A stretch of 12,883 nt of DNA from JBBKXJ01 sp037969395 (GCA_037969395.1 JBBKXJ010000071.1:1-12883); one strand, 5' to 3'; positions 1 to 7,298 are shown, counted from the first letter of the stretch. The notes: generated by a model not told the origin, from the sequence alone. Made by a program: numbers and translations.

Positions 1-977
1 GCCGCCGCATTCTCCATCCGCGTGCGTAGCGGCTCGCTAAAGGTAAGCGTACGGTAAGGGAACGGTATTTCGATGCCGGCGTTGTCCAGCGCCTCTTTAA
101 TAGCGATCACGACTTCGGCGCGTGAGCGGCGAATATCCAGAGGGGTTGGGTCGGCCCACCAGGCAACTTCAATATCCATGCTGCTGGCGCCGAACGCCTG
201 CGGAAAAACCTGCACCGGATTTTGCTGCGAAACGCTGCTGCAGTTTTTGACGGCAGTTTCTATGACAGCAACGGCTGCGGCCAAATTTTCACCGTAGGCA
301 ACGCCGGTCATAATATCAATGCGCCGTGGGCCTTGACCGGTCAGCACGTTGACCGGATTTTTAAACAATACCGAATTTGGCACCAGTACCAGCTCGCCTG
401 TGGTTAAGCGCAGCTTGGTCATTCTGATAGTCACCTCCTCTACCTTGCCAAGAATGCCCTGACATTCGATGAAGTCACCACTCTCGAACGGAAATTGCCA
501 CAGCAGCAGCACACCGGCGAAGAAGTTTTCAAAAATATCCTGAAAGGCAAAGCCAACGGCTATCGACAGCAAGCCCAGGCCGCCCAGCGCAGTGGTAGGC
601 GTCAATCCCGGAAACCAGAACATGGCGGCCAGCAATAGACCTGCGCACCAAACCAGTATGATTATCAGGCGTTGGAACAGCTCCTGCAACGAAGAGCGCA
701 TACGACTGCGGCGCATAGCCCTGACACTGATCCGGCGCAGTATCATCGCTACCAACCAGGTGAGCACCAGCACTGCTAATCCGGCCAGCAGATACGGCGT
801 ATGCTGAATGAACGATTCCCATATGCTGAGCAAGGTTTTGTGCAGTGACAGGGCTACGTCAGCCATCGAATCCGGCGCATCAATCAGCGATTTTTCGCCA
901 GACTTCGAACCGGACTCAGCAGCACCTGCTGCCTGTACACCCAACGTGGGTAACAAAAATGATGTCACTATCAACAT
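1..977 (-). CDS. MscS-family mechanosensitive ion channel (partial, C-terminus beyond window)
   Basis: Small-conductance mechanosensitive channel family, an inner-membrane pore that opens under hypo-osmotic tension. Reading leftward, 325 codons are visible and no stop is reached before position 1. Residues 1-17 look like a signal peptide (MLIVTSFLLPTLGVQA), followed by a hydrophilic periplasmic stretch. Membrane segments fall at about 62-80 and 103-122. The pore-lining TM3 follows at about 129-160 with the Gly/Ala-rich motif GLGLLSIAVGFAFQD and then NFFAGVLLLWQFPFESGD, the junction to the MscS beta-domain. VLVPNSVLFKNPV at about 197-209 is also typical of the family. An in-frame TGA just upstream limits the start to ATG 977-975, with a weak AGG-like ribosome site. 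E. coli MscS is 286 aa, so the extra length is mainly the N-terminal secreted part. It is divergent from the metallothionein gene. Family assignment is secure; the ion or substrate is not known. Confidence 0.93.
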   Translation of the reverse strand, partial: MLIVTSFLLPTLGVQAAGAAESGSKSGEKSLIDAPDSMADVALSLHKTLLSIWESFIQHTPYLLAGLAVLVLTWLVAMILRRISVRAMRRSRMRSSLQELFQRLIIILVWCAGLLLAAMFWFPGLTPTTALGGLGLLSIAVGFAFQDIFENFFAGVLLLWQFPFESGDFIECQGILGKVEEVTIRMTKLRLTTGELVLVPNSVLFKNPVNVLTGQGPRRIDIMTGVAYGENLAAAVAVIETAVKNCSSVSQQNPVQVFPQAFGASSMDIEVAWWADPTPLDIRRSRAEVVIAIKEALDNAGIEIPFPYRTLTFSEPLRTRMENAA

Positions 978-1040
978 AGATCAACCTGCATTGCTTATCT
1001 GCATTTATTTACGGGTGGGCTGGCGACCGAATGGCACGCA

Positions 1041-1114
1041 TGTTGCTGCAACAGTTGCGTCGGTGCAACAGCTATCTGGCGCACCCCTAACCCCATAGCT
1101 AACTCACTAACTCA
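1041..1114. promoter_or_regulatory. Divergent intergenic region with candidate operator repeats
   Basis: The 155-nt gap between the divergent channel and metallothionein genes contains a perfect 6-1-6 inverted repeat TGTTGCTGCAACA (1041-1053). A second GTTGC...TGCAACA half-site pair follows (1054-1070), so TGCAACAG occurs twice with a 17-nt period. Downstream is a tandem repeat CTAACTCA x2 (1099-1114), ending 18 nt before the metallothionein start. The arrangement fits an operator for a dimeric regulator, but no regulator is identified and no convincing -35/-10 pair was seen. Confidence 0.3.
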
Positions 1115-1132
1115 TTAAACAGCGAGGCTAAC

Positions 1133-1306
1133 ATGGTTACAGCGAACTCTGATGGTACCTATACCTGCGGTCACGAAGGCTGTCATTGTACGGTGGCAGA
1201 TGACGAAAACCATCTTAAAAAGGATGGCAAAATATTCTGCAGCGAAGAGTGCCGCGATGGCAAGGGCTGCAATCACCCAGACTGCAACTGCACTACCGAG
1301 GCGTAA
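1133..1306 (+). CDS. Bacterial metallothionein (SmtA/BmtA-like), 57 aa
   Basis: Small Cys-rich cytosolic protein expected to bind Zn, Cd or Cu ions in thiolate clusters. It has eight Cys (C12, C17, C19, C36, C40, C46, C51, C53) and four His (H14, H18, H27, H48) in 57 residues. The spacing matches prokaryotic metallothioneins: an N-terminal CxxxxCxC element, then IFCSEECRDGKGC and NHPDCNC. In cyanobacterial SmtA the first element is CxCxxCxC; here the second Cys position is H14, so one thiolate ligand appears replaced by imidazole. ATG 1133 has a good ribosome site (GAGG, 1124-1127). The stop TAA is only 22 nt before the sortase GTG, so the two may be co-transcribed. It is easy to miss because it is under 60 codons. 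Metal specificity cannot be told from sequence. Confidence 0.9.
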   Translation: MVTANSDGTYTCGHEGCHCTVADDENHLKKDGKIFCSEECRDGKGCNHPDCNCTTEA

Positions 1307-1328
1307 TACTTTGACAAGGTAGTATTGA

Positions 1329-2042
1329 GTGGCAGGGTTACGCCGCAACGCGCTGCGTAAAAGTCGCGCACTAGAGTACATTTGCTGGACTCTGGCTTCG
1401 CTGTGTTTTATACCGCTGGCAACCGCGGTGGGCTCGCGTATGCTCTATGTTGGCATTGCCGAACAGGCGCAGATCGCTGCCGCTCCGAATTCTGACAAGG
1501 TAGCTTCAGCCGCGGTAGAAACCGCAGCCCCAACACCTGCTGCGGCGGATATAAAGCATGACCAGTCGCTGTGGGCCACAGCGCGCCGCGCTGCTTTCGC
1601 GCGTTTGTCCACGAACGGCGCTCCTGCCATTGCGGCCGTGCTGCGCATACCGCAGTTGGACACGACTATCCCCGTGTTTAACGGCACTACTGAAACCGCG
1701 ATGACTTTAGGTGCGGGTCATCTTAGCGACACGACGGCGCTAACGGGCGAGGGTAATATTGCGCTCTCTTCGCATCGTGACGGTGCATTTAGAATATTGA
1801 AAGACGTAAGCCAAGGTGACGCGATCACGCTGGATACTACAGCCGGCGTTAGAACATTTATCGTCAACAAGCTGTTTATCGTCGAGCCAGACGAGGTCAG
1901 TGTACTGGCTCCCACTTCCACCACCACCCTTACGCTGATCACCTGCCATCCGTTTTACTTTGTCGGCAATGCGCCGCGTCGTTATATCGTGCAGGCTGAG
2001 CTAACGGATAACATCGCAGCGGCGCAGCAACAGCGTGATTAG
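1329..2042 (+). CDS. Sortase (class D-like, Gram-negative type), 237 aa
   Basis: Cysteine transpeptidase that cleaves a C-terminal sorting motif and joins the protein to an amine acceptor. Residues 14-35 form a single N-terminal membrane anchor. An Ala/Pro-rich linker (about 46-75) precedes the catalytic beta-barrel (about 100-225). The triad is visible: His149 in LSSHRDGAF, Cys206 in TLITCHPF (the TLxTC signature) and Arg218 in APRRYIV. GAGHLSDTTALTGEGN before the His is also typical of class D/E-like sortases. The start is GTG 1329 with AAGG about 9 nt upstream. The predicted substrate with LPETA lies at 2581-3141 in the same direction. Sortases are common in Gram-positives and sporadic in Proteobacteria, where the acceptor is poorly understood because peptidoglycan is periplasmic. 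Fold and catalytic residues are seen directly; pairing with the LPETA protein is inferred from neighbourhood and motif. Confidence 0.92.
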   Translation: MAGLRRNALRKSRALEYICWTLASLCFIPLATAVGSRMLYVGIAEQAQIAAAPNSDKVASAAVETAAPTPAAADIKHDQSLWATARRAAFARLSTNGAPAIAAVLRIPQLDTTIPVFNGTTETAMTLGAGHLSDTTALTGEGNIALSSHRDGAFRILKDVSQGDAITLDTTAGVRTFIVNKLFIVEPDEVSVLAPTSTTTLTLITCHPFYFVGNAPRRYIVQAELTDNIAAAQQQRD

Positions 2043-2205
2043 GCCGCGATGGTACTGAACCGATGGCTGCACTACCGGAAGACTAACGCGGATTACAGGT
2101 AGCTGATATCAGACAAGGATCGTAGTCGATTAATATTGCCGATCTACATGGTCGACTAACACCGACGGTTTGCGCAATTGAAACAGTGGTAACGAGGCAG
2201 AACTG

Positions 2206-2433
2206 ATGGACAATAAAAGCGAACTAAAAATAGCATTAACGCCGCAAATTACGCTCGAGCATGCACTCAACAATCGCTTCAACAACATAAAAATAAATGC
2301 CGAGCTGGTACTGCTGCTGGCAACGAGAGACAACAATAAGAGGATCAAAGCCGTAGCACAGATTATTATAGAGGAGTGCAAACGGCCGCTACCCCTTCCC
2401 GGCGCAGCTTGCGAGGTGGCGGAAGAATGCTAG
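2206..2433 (+). CDS. Possible small hypothetical protein, 75 aa, between sortase and its substrate
   Basis: I do not recognise this protein. ATG 2206 is preceded by GAGG (2194-2197) with 8-nt spacing, a reasonable ribosome site. The product has no signal peptide or membrane segment. The middle (about 15-58) is helical and amphipathic-looking, with charged and Asn residues alternating with Leu/Ile, then a short Pro-rich stretch and a tail with two Cys. Base composition is more A-rich than in neighbouring genes. It lies 163 nt after the sortase stop and 147 nt before the secreted substrate, all in the same direction. It could be a real small cytosolic protein or a chance ORF; support is the ribosome site and position only. 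Confidence 0.4.
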   Translation: MDNKSELKIALTPQITLEHALNNRFNNIKINAELVLLLATRDNNKRIKAVAQIIIEECKRPLPLPGAACEVAEEC

Positions 2434-2570
2434 CCGTTGTAGCGCAACAGATCAGTCGTTGCATTCCACATTGAGGTGAACTGCGACTGACATTGTCGCG
2501 CAATCAACTGGCAGACTATTTGGTGGTATCTTATTTGCATATAAGTCTCACACCTTTGTTGCACTTATCA

Positions 2571-2575
2571 GGAGA
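2571..2575 (+). promoter_or_regulatory. Strong ribosome binding site for the LPETA protein
   Basis: GGAGA lies 5 nt before ATG 2581, with no competing upstream ATG in frame. It fixes the start so that residues 1-20 form a clean signal peptide. Confidence 0.7.
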
Positions 2576-2580
2576 ATACT

Positions 2581-3141
2581 ATGTACAAATTAATTACAAC
2601 GCTGGCGCTGCTGCTGGTCTGGTCTACGCCCACCCTGGCATTATTAGAAGATGATCAGGTGCGCGCCGAAGTCCTGGAAGTCATGCCGGATTCGGATGAG
2701 ATTAAGGTTGAAATCACTGAAGCCGGCGACAACATGCAATCGCGCATTGGGCAAGAAGAAACATTCTCGGTACCGCCTGATACGACGGTTGAATACGACA
2801 TCGATGGCAGCGTTTATGAGCCCTTCTCAATGGGCACTGACTTCGAAATAACGGATCTGTCCGCCGGTGACGAAGTTATCCTGAGTTTTGAAATGATTGG
2901 CGACCGCAAGCAGGCAAACAACGTGCGCAACACGCGCACCAGTAATACCGCCATGCAAGACCGGGCCAGACAACAAAACGTCGCGTCTGCGTCAGAGGAA
3001 ACATCCGAGTTTGCGGCAATGGGTGACGGCTCAGACCGCGATAGCCTGCCAGAAACCGCCTCGCCGTTACCGCTGATCGCAGGTGTGGGCATTGTGTTCG
3101 TTGGCATGGGTCTGTTGCTGCGCCGCAACCGCCTCAGATAG
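2581..3141 (+). CDS. Secreted acidic protein with LPETA sortase sorting signal, 186 aa
   Basis: Predicted sortase substrate. Residues 1-20 are a Sec signal peptide with likely cleavage after TPTLA. Residues about 27-115 form one compact, strongly acidic, beta-rich domain. Its layout (alternating strands, PPDTTVEY, then ITDLSAGDEV) recalls the small beta-barrel domains of DUF5666-like exported proteins, though I cannot assign a family. A polar Ser/Asn/Gln-rich linker (about 116-154) precedes LPETA at 156-160, a hydrophobic segment (about 161-180) and the basic tail RRNRLR. That tripartite end is the classic cell-wall sorting signal; the LPXTA form matches the LPNTA-type preference of class D sortases rather than LPXTG. 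The sortase 540 nt upstream in the same direction is the obvious processing enzyme. A hairpin plus T-run follows the stop. Alternative view: a plain C-terminally anchored protein whose LPETA is coincidental, which seems unlikely next to a sortase. Confidence 0.85.
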   Translation: MYKLITTLALLLVWSTPTLALLEDDQVRAEVLEVMPDSDEIKVEITEAGDNMQSRIGQEETFSVPPDTTVEYDIDGSVYEPFSMGTDFEITDLSAGDEVILSFEMIGDRKQANNVRNTRTSNTAMQDRARQQNVASASEETSEFAAMGDGSDRDSLPETASPLPLIAGVGIVFVGMGLLLRRNRLR

Positions 3142-3159
3142 CCACATAATTCCGCCACG

Positions 3160-3193
3160 GCGTCTGGCTCGCACAGCAGACGCTCTCGTTTTT
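3160..3193 (+). terminator. Candidate intrinsic terminator after the LPETA protein
   Basis: Perfect 7-bp stem GCGTCTG/CAGACGC (3160-3166 and 3177-3183) with a 10-nt loop, followed after TCTCG by five T (3189-3193). It begins 19 nt after the stop codon. The T-run is slightly offset from the stem, so efficiency may be modest. Confidence 0.45.
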
Positions 3194-3824
3194 CTGCTGG
3201 TATAACTGTGCGAATGCGAGGAATGCTGAGTCGATAAGCGCAAGCTCGCGGTCCACGTACAGTACGTTCGGTAGCGAGCTACCTCCGCAGAAACACCAAT
3301 GTATCTCCATAAGAACAAATTACGATTGCCGCAACCCACTGGTTAGCGTACCGGGCAGCGAATGCAGACCGCGTTCATTCGGTAGCGACGGCGGTGGCAA
3401 GGATGTGACGGCGCTACCGCTAACAGGTAAGTTCTACAATGATCGGTATAAGTTACCGACGTGATCGATTCTCCTACCGGCAGTTAACAAGACAGCTCTG
3501 ATATCCTGGTTAAACGACAACTCGCTGGTGCGCCTACCTCAATGTGCGATTAGTCAGGGTTTAGACAACGCGCCGCTCGGTACACTGCCACACTGTTATA
3601 GAGAATATCCTCCTGAGCACACTACCCTTAGCGCACAGCAACTCACTCTCCTAGCTTCGAATTTGCTGGCACGTTTCCTGCTCAGCGAATTCACGCGCAA
3701 CATCGCTTCACAGAGCTGAGGTATGCGTAGCAAACGGTGTTTGTAGGCTTGACAAGTATTACGTTAGGCCTGCGAGGCCGGGTATGAGGCGAGCGCCGTT
3801 GCAGCGCATCGGGAGGATACACGC
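3194..3824. other. Long non-coding gap with short palindromes
   Basis: About 630 nt with no ORF I would support; the 63-codon frame at 3528-3719 lacks a ribosome site and recognisable sequence. It contains adjacent inverted repeats ACGTAC-A-GTACGT (3255-3267) and GGTAGC-GA-GCTACC (3270-3283). A perfect 8-bp pair CGGTAGCG/CGCTACCG follows at 3380-3387 and 3412-3419. The 11-mer TTCGGTAGCGA occurs twice (3267-3277, 3378-3388). A GC-rich hairpin GGCCT-GCG-AGGCC (3767-3779) lies in the leader of the next gene. A TTGACA hexamer at 3749-3754 has no good -10 at the right distance. The promoter of the downstream operon is probably somewhere here but could not be fixed. Confidence 0.5.
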
Positions 3825-4688
3825 TTGGTCCAGTTGGAAAGTGTCACTGATTCGCACGTTGATTTTAATGACCCATGGCAGCAGTCTGCACTGCCAGCAG
3901 AGTTCTGTGACTGGCGAATTGCCGATGGCCCTGTATTAGCAACTGCCGTGCATGCGGGGCACCAGATACGACGGGAGCTATTACCCCTGCTGGCCGCCGA
4001 TGAGGACAAACGCCGACGCGATGAAGATCCACTCACCGATCTATTGGCGGCGGTGGCGGAATCCTGCGTACTGGTGCGGCAGTCACGCTTCGAGGTGGAC
4101 CTGAATCGCCCTCGCGCGCGAGCGCTGACACTTGACCCTGAGGAGACCTGGGGCATTCGATTTTGGCAGGAGCGGCCACCGACAGCGGTGCTGGAGCGCT
4201 CACTGGCGCTGCACGATGCCTTCTACGCGCGCATGGCTGCCGTGTTGAATCAACTACTGGCCAGCAACGACTGTGTCTTAGTACTCGATGTACATAGTTA
4301 CAACCATCGCCGCGGTGGACCGGACAGCGAGCCCGCCGCCGCGGCGGAAAATCCCACCATCGACCTTGGCATCACCGAAATTAATTTGCAGCGCTGGCGT
4401 CCGCTAGTGCAGCAATTCGCCGCTGCTTTACGGCAGCAACCGCTGGGGTCGGCGCGGACTGACGTGCGCTTCAATGTGCGTTATCCGGATGGCGGCTACT
4501 TTCCTAAATGGATTAACGCCCACTACGAAGATCGGCTGTGTGTTCTGACTCTCGAATACAAGAAGATGTTTATGGACGAGTGGAGTGGAATAGTCGACCT
4601 GCATTTGCTGGAACAACTGCGCGTGGGTTTGAGCCGCGCTGTCAAAGTGGTGCGTCCACTGTTACTCATGGGGCAATGCCACGGATGA
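3825..4688 (+). CDS. N-formylglutamate amidohydrolase-family protein, 287 aa
   Basis: Member of the FGase family (PF05013), zinc-dependent hydrolases that split N-formyl or other N-acyl amides of glutamate and related compounds. Visible motifs: AVHAGHQIRREL (about 41-52, metal-ligand His), RFEVDLNRPR (88-97) and VLVLDVHSYNHRR (151-163), the core metal and substrate signatures. RYPDGGYFPKWIN (219-231) and LTLEYKKMFMDEW (241-253) follow. The start is TTG 3825 with GGGAGG 8 nt upstream; an in-frame TAG at 3765-3767 and no ATG between make this the best choice. The stop overlaps the next gene as ATGA, so translation is coupled. In this neighbourhood (DUF1704 peptidase, ATP-grasp, GCS2) it is more likely to hydrolyse an amide in a small peptide metabolite than to act in histidine breakdown, since no hut genes are present. 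The exact substrate is unknown. Confidence 0.88.
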   Translation: MVQLESVTDSHVDFNDPWQQSALPAEFCDWRIADGPVLATAVHAGHQIRRELLPLLAADEDKRRRDEDPLTDLLAAVAESCVLVRQSRFEVDLNRPRARALTLDPEETWGIRFWQERPPTAVLERSLALHDAFYARMAAVLNQLLASNDCVLVLDVHSYNHRRGGPDSEPAAAAENPTIDLGITEINLQRWRPLVQQFAAALRQQPLGSARTDVRFNVRYPDGGYFPKWINAHYEDRLCVLTLEYKKMFMDEWSGIVDLHLLEQLRVGLSRAVKVVRPLLLMGQCHG

Positions 4689-5890
4689 CTAAGCCTACAC
4701 CACAGGCACCACGGGGAAGACCGCTGCCGGCGGTAGCCGCCCGGGTCGATACGGCGTTAAGCCGGCTATCGGTGCAGATCGACTGGCTGCGCTACCTTTC
4801 GCCGCGGCATAACGATCAGCTGTGGAGCACATTCCGTGACAGCGGTTATAAAAGCGTTCCGGAACTTGAATATCACCCGCCTGAGTTTGACCCCATGGCG
4901 GTGCGCAAGAAGCTGCTGGCATTGCCCATCAACGCGATCGAGTTGCCGGCAGTGGAAGCGCTACTGGTGGAAAAACAGCACGAACTGGACCGCCAACTTG
5001 AACTGATCCGGTTGCGCAATACACCCGGGTTCCACAGCATCAGTGACGAGCTGTTCGGCTCGCCGACTGCCTGGTTGCTCGCGCTGGCACAACGTATTCT
5101 GCATAAAACACCATGCGAACAGCCTGCAACTGACAACGCCGATTGCGCCGAGGTACTGGCGGCCGCACAGCAGGAACTGGCCTTCTACCGGGCAATCAAC
5201 TCTGACTTCGACGCCCAGGTCTGCGTTGATGCAGATCTCAACTCGGAACTTATGGTAGCCAACGGTCAGTTGCATATCGCCGCCTCCATACAGGTGCCTC
5301 GCGGGCGCATTGCCGCACTGCTAGCCCACGAAGTGGGCACTCACGTTATCACCTGGTTCAATGGCCGCCAGCAGCCACTGCAACAGCTGGCCTGCGGCCT
5401 GGCCCACTATGACCCGCTGCAGGAAGGTCTGGGCGTCGTGGCCGAGTATCTCGCCGGCCAGCTCAGCGCCGAGCGGCTGCGGGAGCTGGCGGCACGGGTG
5501 GTGGCCGCGCAGCTTGCACTGCTTGACCGTTCGATTGCGGATATCTATGCCTGCCTGCACGAACAGCATGCCATACCGGCACACCCCGCGTTCGATGTCG
5601 CCGTGCGCGCCTGCCGGGGAGGCGGCCTTACCAAGGATATTGTCTACCTGCGTGGCTTACATGAATTACTGGATTACCTGCGGCAGGGCGGTGATTTGAA
5701 TACGCTGCACCGCGGCAAGCTGGCGCTGCGCCAGCTGCCCATACTCGATGCGTTGCAAGCACAGGAATATGTGCTGCCGCCGCGCCTGTTGCCGCGCCAC
5801 CTGAGCGACCCCGAAGCCAAACAACGGCTTGCCCGGCTCATTACACTTCCCACTGAGGAAGTGTTCCAGCCATTTGAGGAAGTGCCATGA
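4685..5890 (+). CDS. DUF1704/QEGLA-motif metallopeptidase (MATCAP-like tyrosine carboxypeptidase family), about 401 aa
   Basis: Zinc metallopeptidase family often annotated as 'flavohemoglobin expression-modulating QEGLA motif protein'. With ATG 4685 as start, the zinc motif HEVGTH is at 215-220 and the downstream Glu ligand lies in YDPLQEGLGVVAEYL (E247 of QEGLG), giving the full HExxxH...E set. The N-terminal part (about 20-130) is helical. Eukaryotic members (MATCAP/KIAA0895L) remove C-terminal Tyr from tubulin, so a carboxypeptidase acting on a short peptide tail is plausible; the bacterial substrate is not established. ATG 4685 overlaps the previous stop as ATGA. ATG 4676 is an alternative three codons longer, and the frame is open back to 4538, but that extension lies within the previous gene and looks like shadow coding. 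The last four bases overlap the next gene, again as ATGA, so the three genes are translationally coupled. Confidence 0.88.
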   Translation: MTKPTPQAPRGRPLPAVAARVDTALSRLSVQIDWLRYLSPRHNDQLWSTFRDSGYKSVPELEYHPPEFDPMAVRKKLLALPINAIELPAVEALLVEKQHELDRQLELIRLRNTPGFHSISDELFGSPTAWLLALAQRILHKTPCEQPATDNADCAEVLAAAQQELAFYRAINSDFDAQVCVDADLNSELMVANGQLHIAASIQVPRGRIAALLAHEVGTHVITWFNGRQQPLQQLACGLAHYDPLQEGLGVVAEYLAGQLSAERLRELAARVVAAQLALLDRSIADIYACLHEQHAIPAHPAFDVAVRACRGGGLTKDIVYLRGLHELLDYLRQGGDLNTLHRGKLALRQLPILDALQAQEYVLPPRLLPRHLSDPEAKQRLARLITLPTEEVFQPFEEVP

Positions 5891-6933
5891 AACTGGGTTT
5901 TGTCGTCAATGATGTCAGCACCGAGCAAGCGTGCTACACCACGATTCGTCTGGCGCGTAATGCCATCCGCCGCGGTCATGAAGTTGCCCTGATCGGACTT
6001 GGCGACTTTATTTACGAACCCTGTGGCGCCGTGCATGCAATCGCCAGCAAACCACGCCTGAATAATTATGCTAATGACGCCGCCTTGGTTGAGGATATTC
6101 AAAGTGACCTTGCCAACAGTCAACAGATCGCGCTGGAGTCGCTGGACGTCTTGTTGTTACGCAGTGATCCTGCCGAAGAGGTCAACACCCGACCCTGGGC
6201 TCCTACCAGCGGCCTGCTGTTCGCGCAGCTCGCCGCGCTCAGTGGCGTGATTGTTCTCAGCGACCCCGTGCACCTGACGGACGCGCAGAATAAAACCTAT
6301 TTCCAGCATTTTCCAGAACAGGTCAGACCCGAAGCGTGTATAACCAGGCATCCGCAACGCATCAAAAAGTTTATCGAAGAGCACGGCGACTGCGCAGTGA
6401 TCAAGCCGCTGCAAGGCTCAGGCGGGCAAGGCGTGTTCGTCGTGCGGCCGGATGACAAACCCAATCTGAATCAGATGATTGACGCGGTGACGCGCGACGG
6501 TTACGCGCTGGTGCAGGAATATTTACCACGAGCAGCCGATGGCGATCTGCGCCTGTTTCTACTGAACGGCCGGCCTTTGCAGGTCGACGGTCAATATGCC
6601 TGCATCCGCCGTTTCAATGAGAATGGTGACGCCCGCAGCAACCTTAGCGCCGGCGGCAGTTTTGAGCTGGCTGAACCGGATGACGAAGCGCTGTGTCTGG
6701 CCGAAATCGTCGGCCCTAAACTGATTGAAGACGGTATGTACCTCGCCGGGCTTGATATTGTCGGCGATAAGCTGCTGGAAATTAACGTCGACTCTCCTGG
6801 CGGCCTGAATGAGATTGAAGATCTGACAGGCGTCGATTTCAGCGGCCATATTCTGGCCGACCTGGAGCGCAAGCTGCGCCTGAGCAAACAATACAACGGC
6901 CGCCTTAGCAATGCATCGTTGGCGGCACTGTAG
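5887..6933 (+). CDS. GshB-like ATP-grasp ligase (glutathione synthetase family), 348 aa
   Basis: ATP-grasp enzyme that would join a carboxylate to an amine using ATP, forming an amide or peptide bond. It resembles E. coli glutathione synthetase (316 aa) throughout. The N-terminal substrate domain begins MKLGFVVNDVS. Lys173 and the glycine-rich loop are in AVIKPLQGSGGQGVF (170-184). ALVQEYLP (207-214) and GDLRLFLLNGRP (219-230) are the adenine/Mg region, SNLSAGGSF is at 251-259, and Mg-binding residues are in GLDIVGDKLLEINVDSPGG (288-306: D290, E298, N300). The C-terminus is about 30 residues longer than in E. coli. It starts by ATGA overlap with the DUF1704 gene. Because of that context and the partner GCS2-like gene downstream, the product may be a glutathione analogue rather than glutathione. 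Ordinary glutathione synthetase remains possible; the fold is certain. Confidence 0.9.
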   Translation: MKLGFVVNDVSTEQACYTTIRLARNAIRRGHEVALIGLGDFIYEPCGAVHAIASKPRLNNYANDAALVEDIQSDLANSQQIALESLDVLLLRSDPAEEVNTRPWAPTSGLLFAQLAALSGVIVLSDPVHLTDAQNKTYFQHFPEQVRPEACITRHPQRIKKFIEEHGDCAVIKPLQGSGGQGVFVVRPDDKPNLNQMIDAVTRDGYALVQEYLPRAADGDLRLFLLNGRPLQVDGQYACIRRFNENGDARSNLSAGGSFELAEPDDEALCLAEIVGPKLIEDGMYLAGLDIVGDKLLEINVDSPGGLNEIEDLTGVDFSGHILADLERKLRLSKQYNGRLSNASLAAL

Positions 6934-7298
6934 CAACCCGTGGGTGCGAGTGAGATGAGCACGATCGGAAGGCCGAACGCCGCTCTGGACGAGGCGATAG
7001 CGCATGTGCGTTGACAGCTATTGAATACATTCAGCCAGCTGAACGGTTCGATCAACTGCTGAAAGAGGAGCATAATTACGGGTGACCACACACGATTTCG
7101 AGAATCTCAGTGGTCCCTCGTTGCACCGCCTGGTAACCAACAGCTCTGTTCTATAGTGTTGAGCCTCCGCCTGGTAATTCTTACCCGTGATTTGTAAACA
7201 TTACTACGTTATGACCAACGTTCCGATTGAAATTGGCCGTACTTAATGCTGCGGGACGTAAACACACCTGGCGGCGCGTGGGTCATGCTGCATACTTT

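Noticed and set aside
529..822. Minus-strand 97-codon frame within the channel gene
   Set aside because: It is in a different frame from the MscS-family protein, whose conserved TM3 and beta-domain sequence covers the same bases.
2130..2381. Minus-strand 83-codon frame with a hydrophobic, signal-like start
   Set aside because: It is the antisense of an A-rich plus-strand ORF with its own ribosome site; the hydrophobicity follows from reading Asn/Lys codons backwards, and no ribosome site was seen for it.
3528..3719. Plus-strand 63-codon frame in the long intergenic gap
   Set aside because: GTG start without a ribosome site, no recognisable motif, and low-information composition.
3749..3754. 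Consensus -35 hexamer TTGACA upstream of the FGase-like gene
   Set aside because: No acceptable -10 element at 16-18 nt spacing, so a promoter is not called.
4538..4675. N-terminal extension of the DUF1704 gene by about 46 codons
   Set aside because: It lies wholly inside the FGase gene, has no family-like sequence, and the ATGA overlap at 4685-4688 offers a better start.
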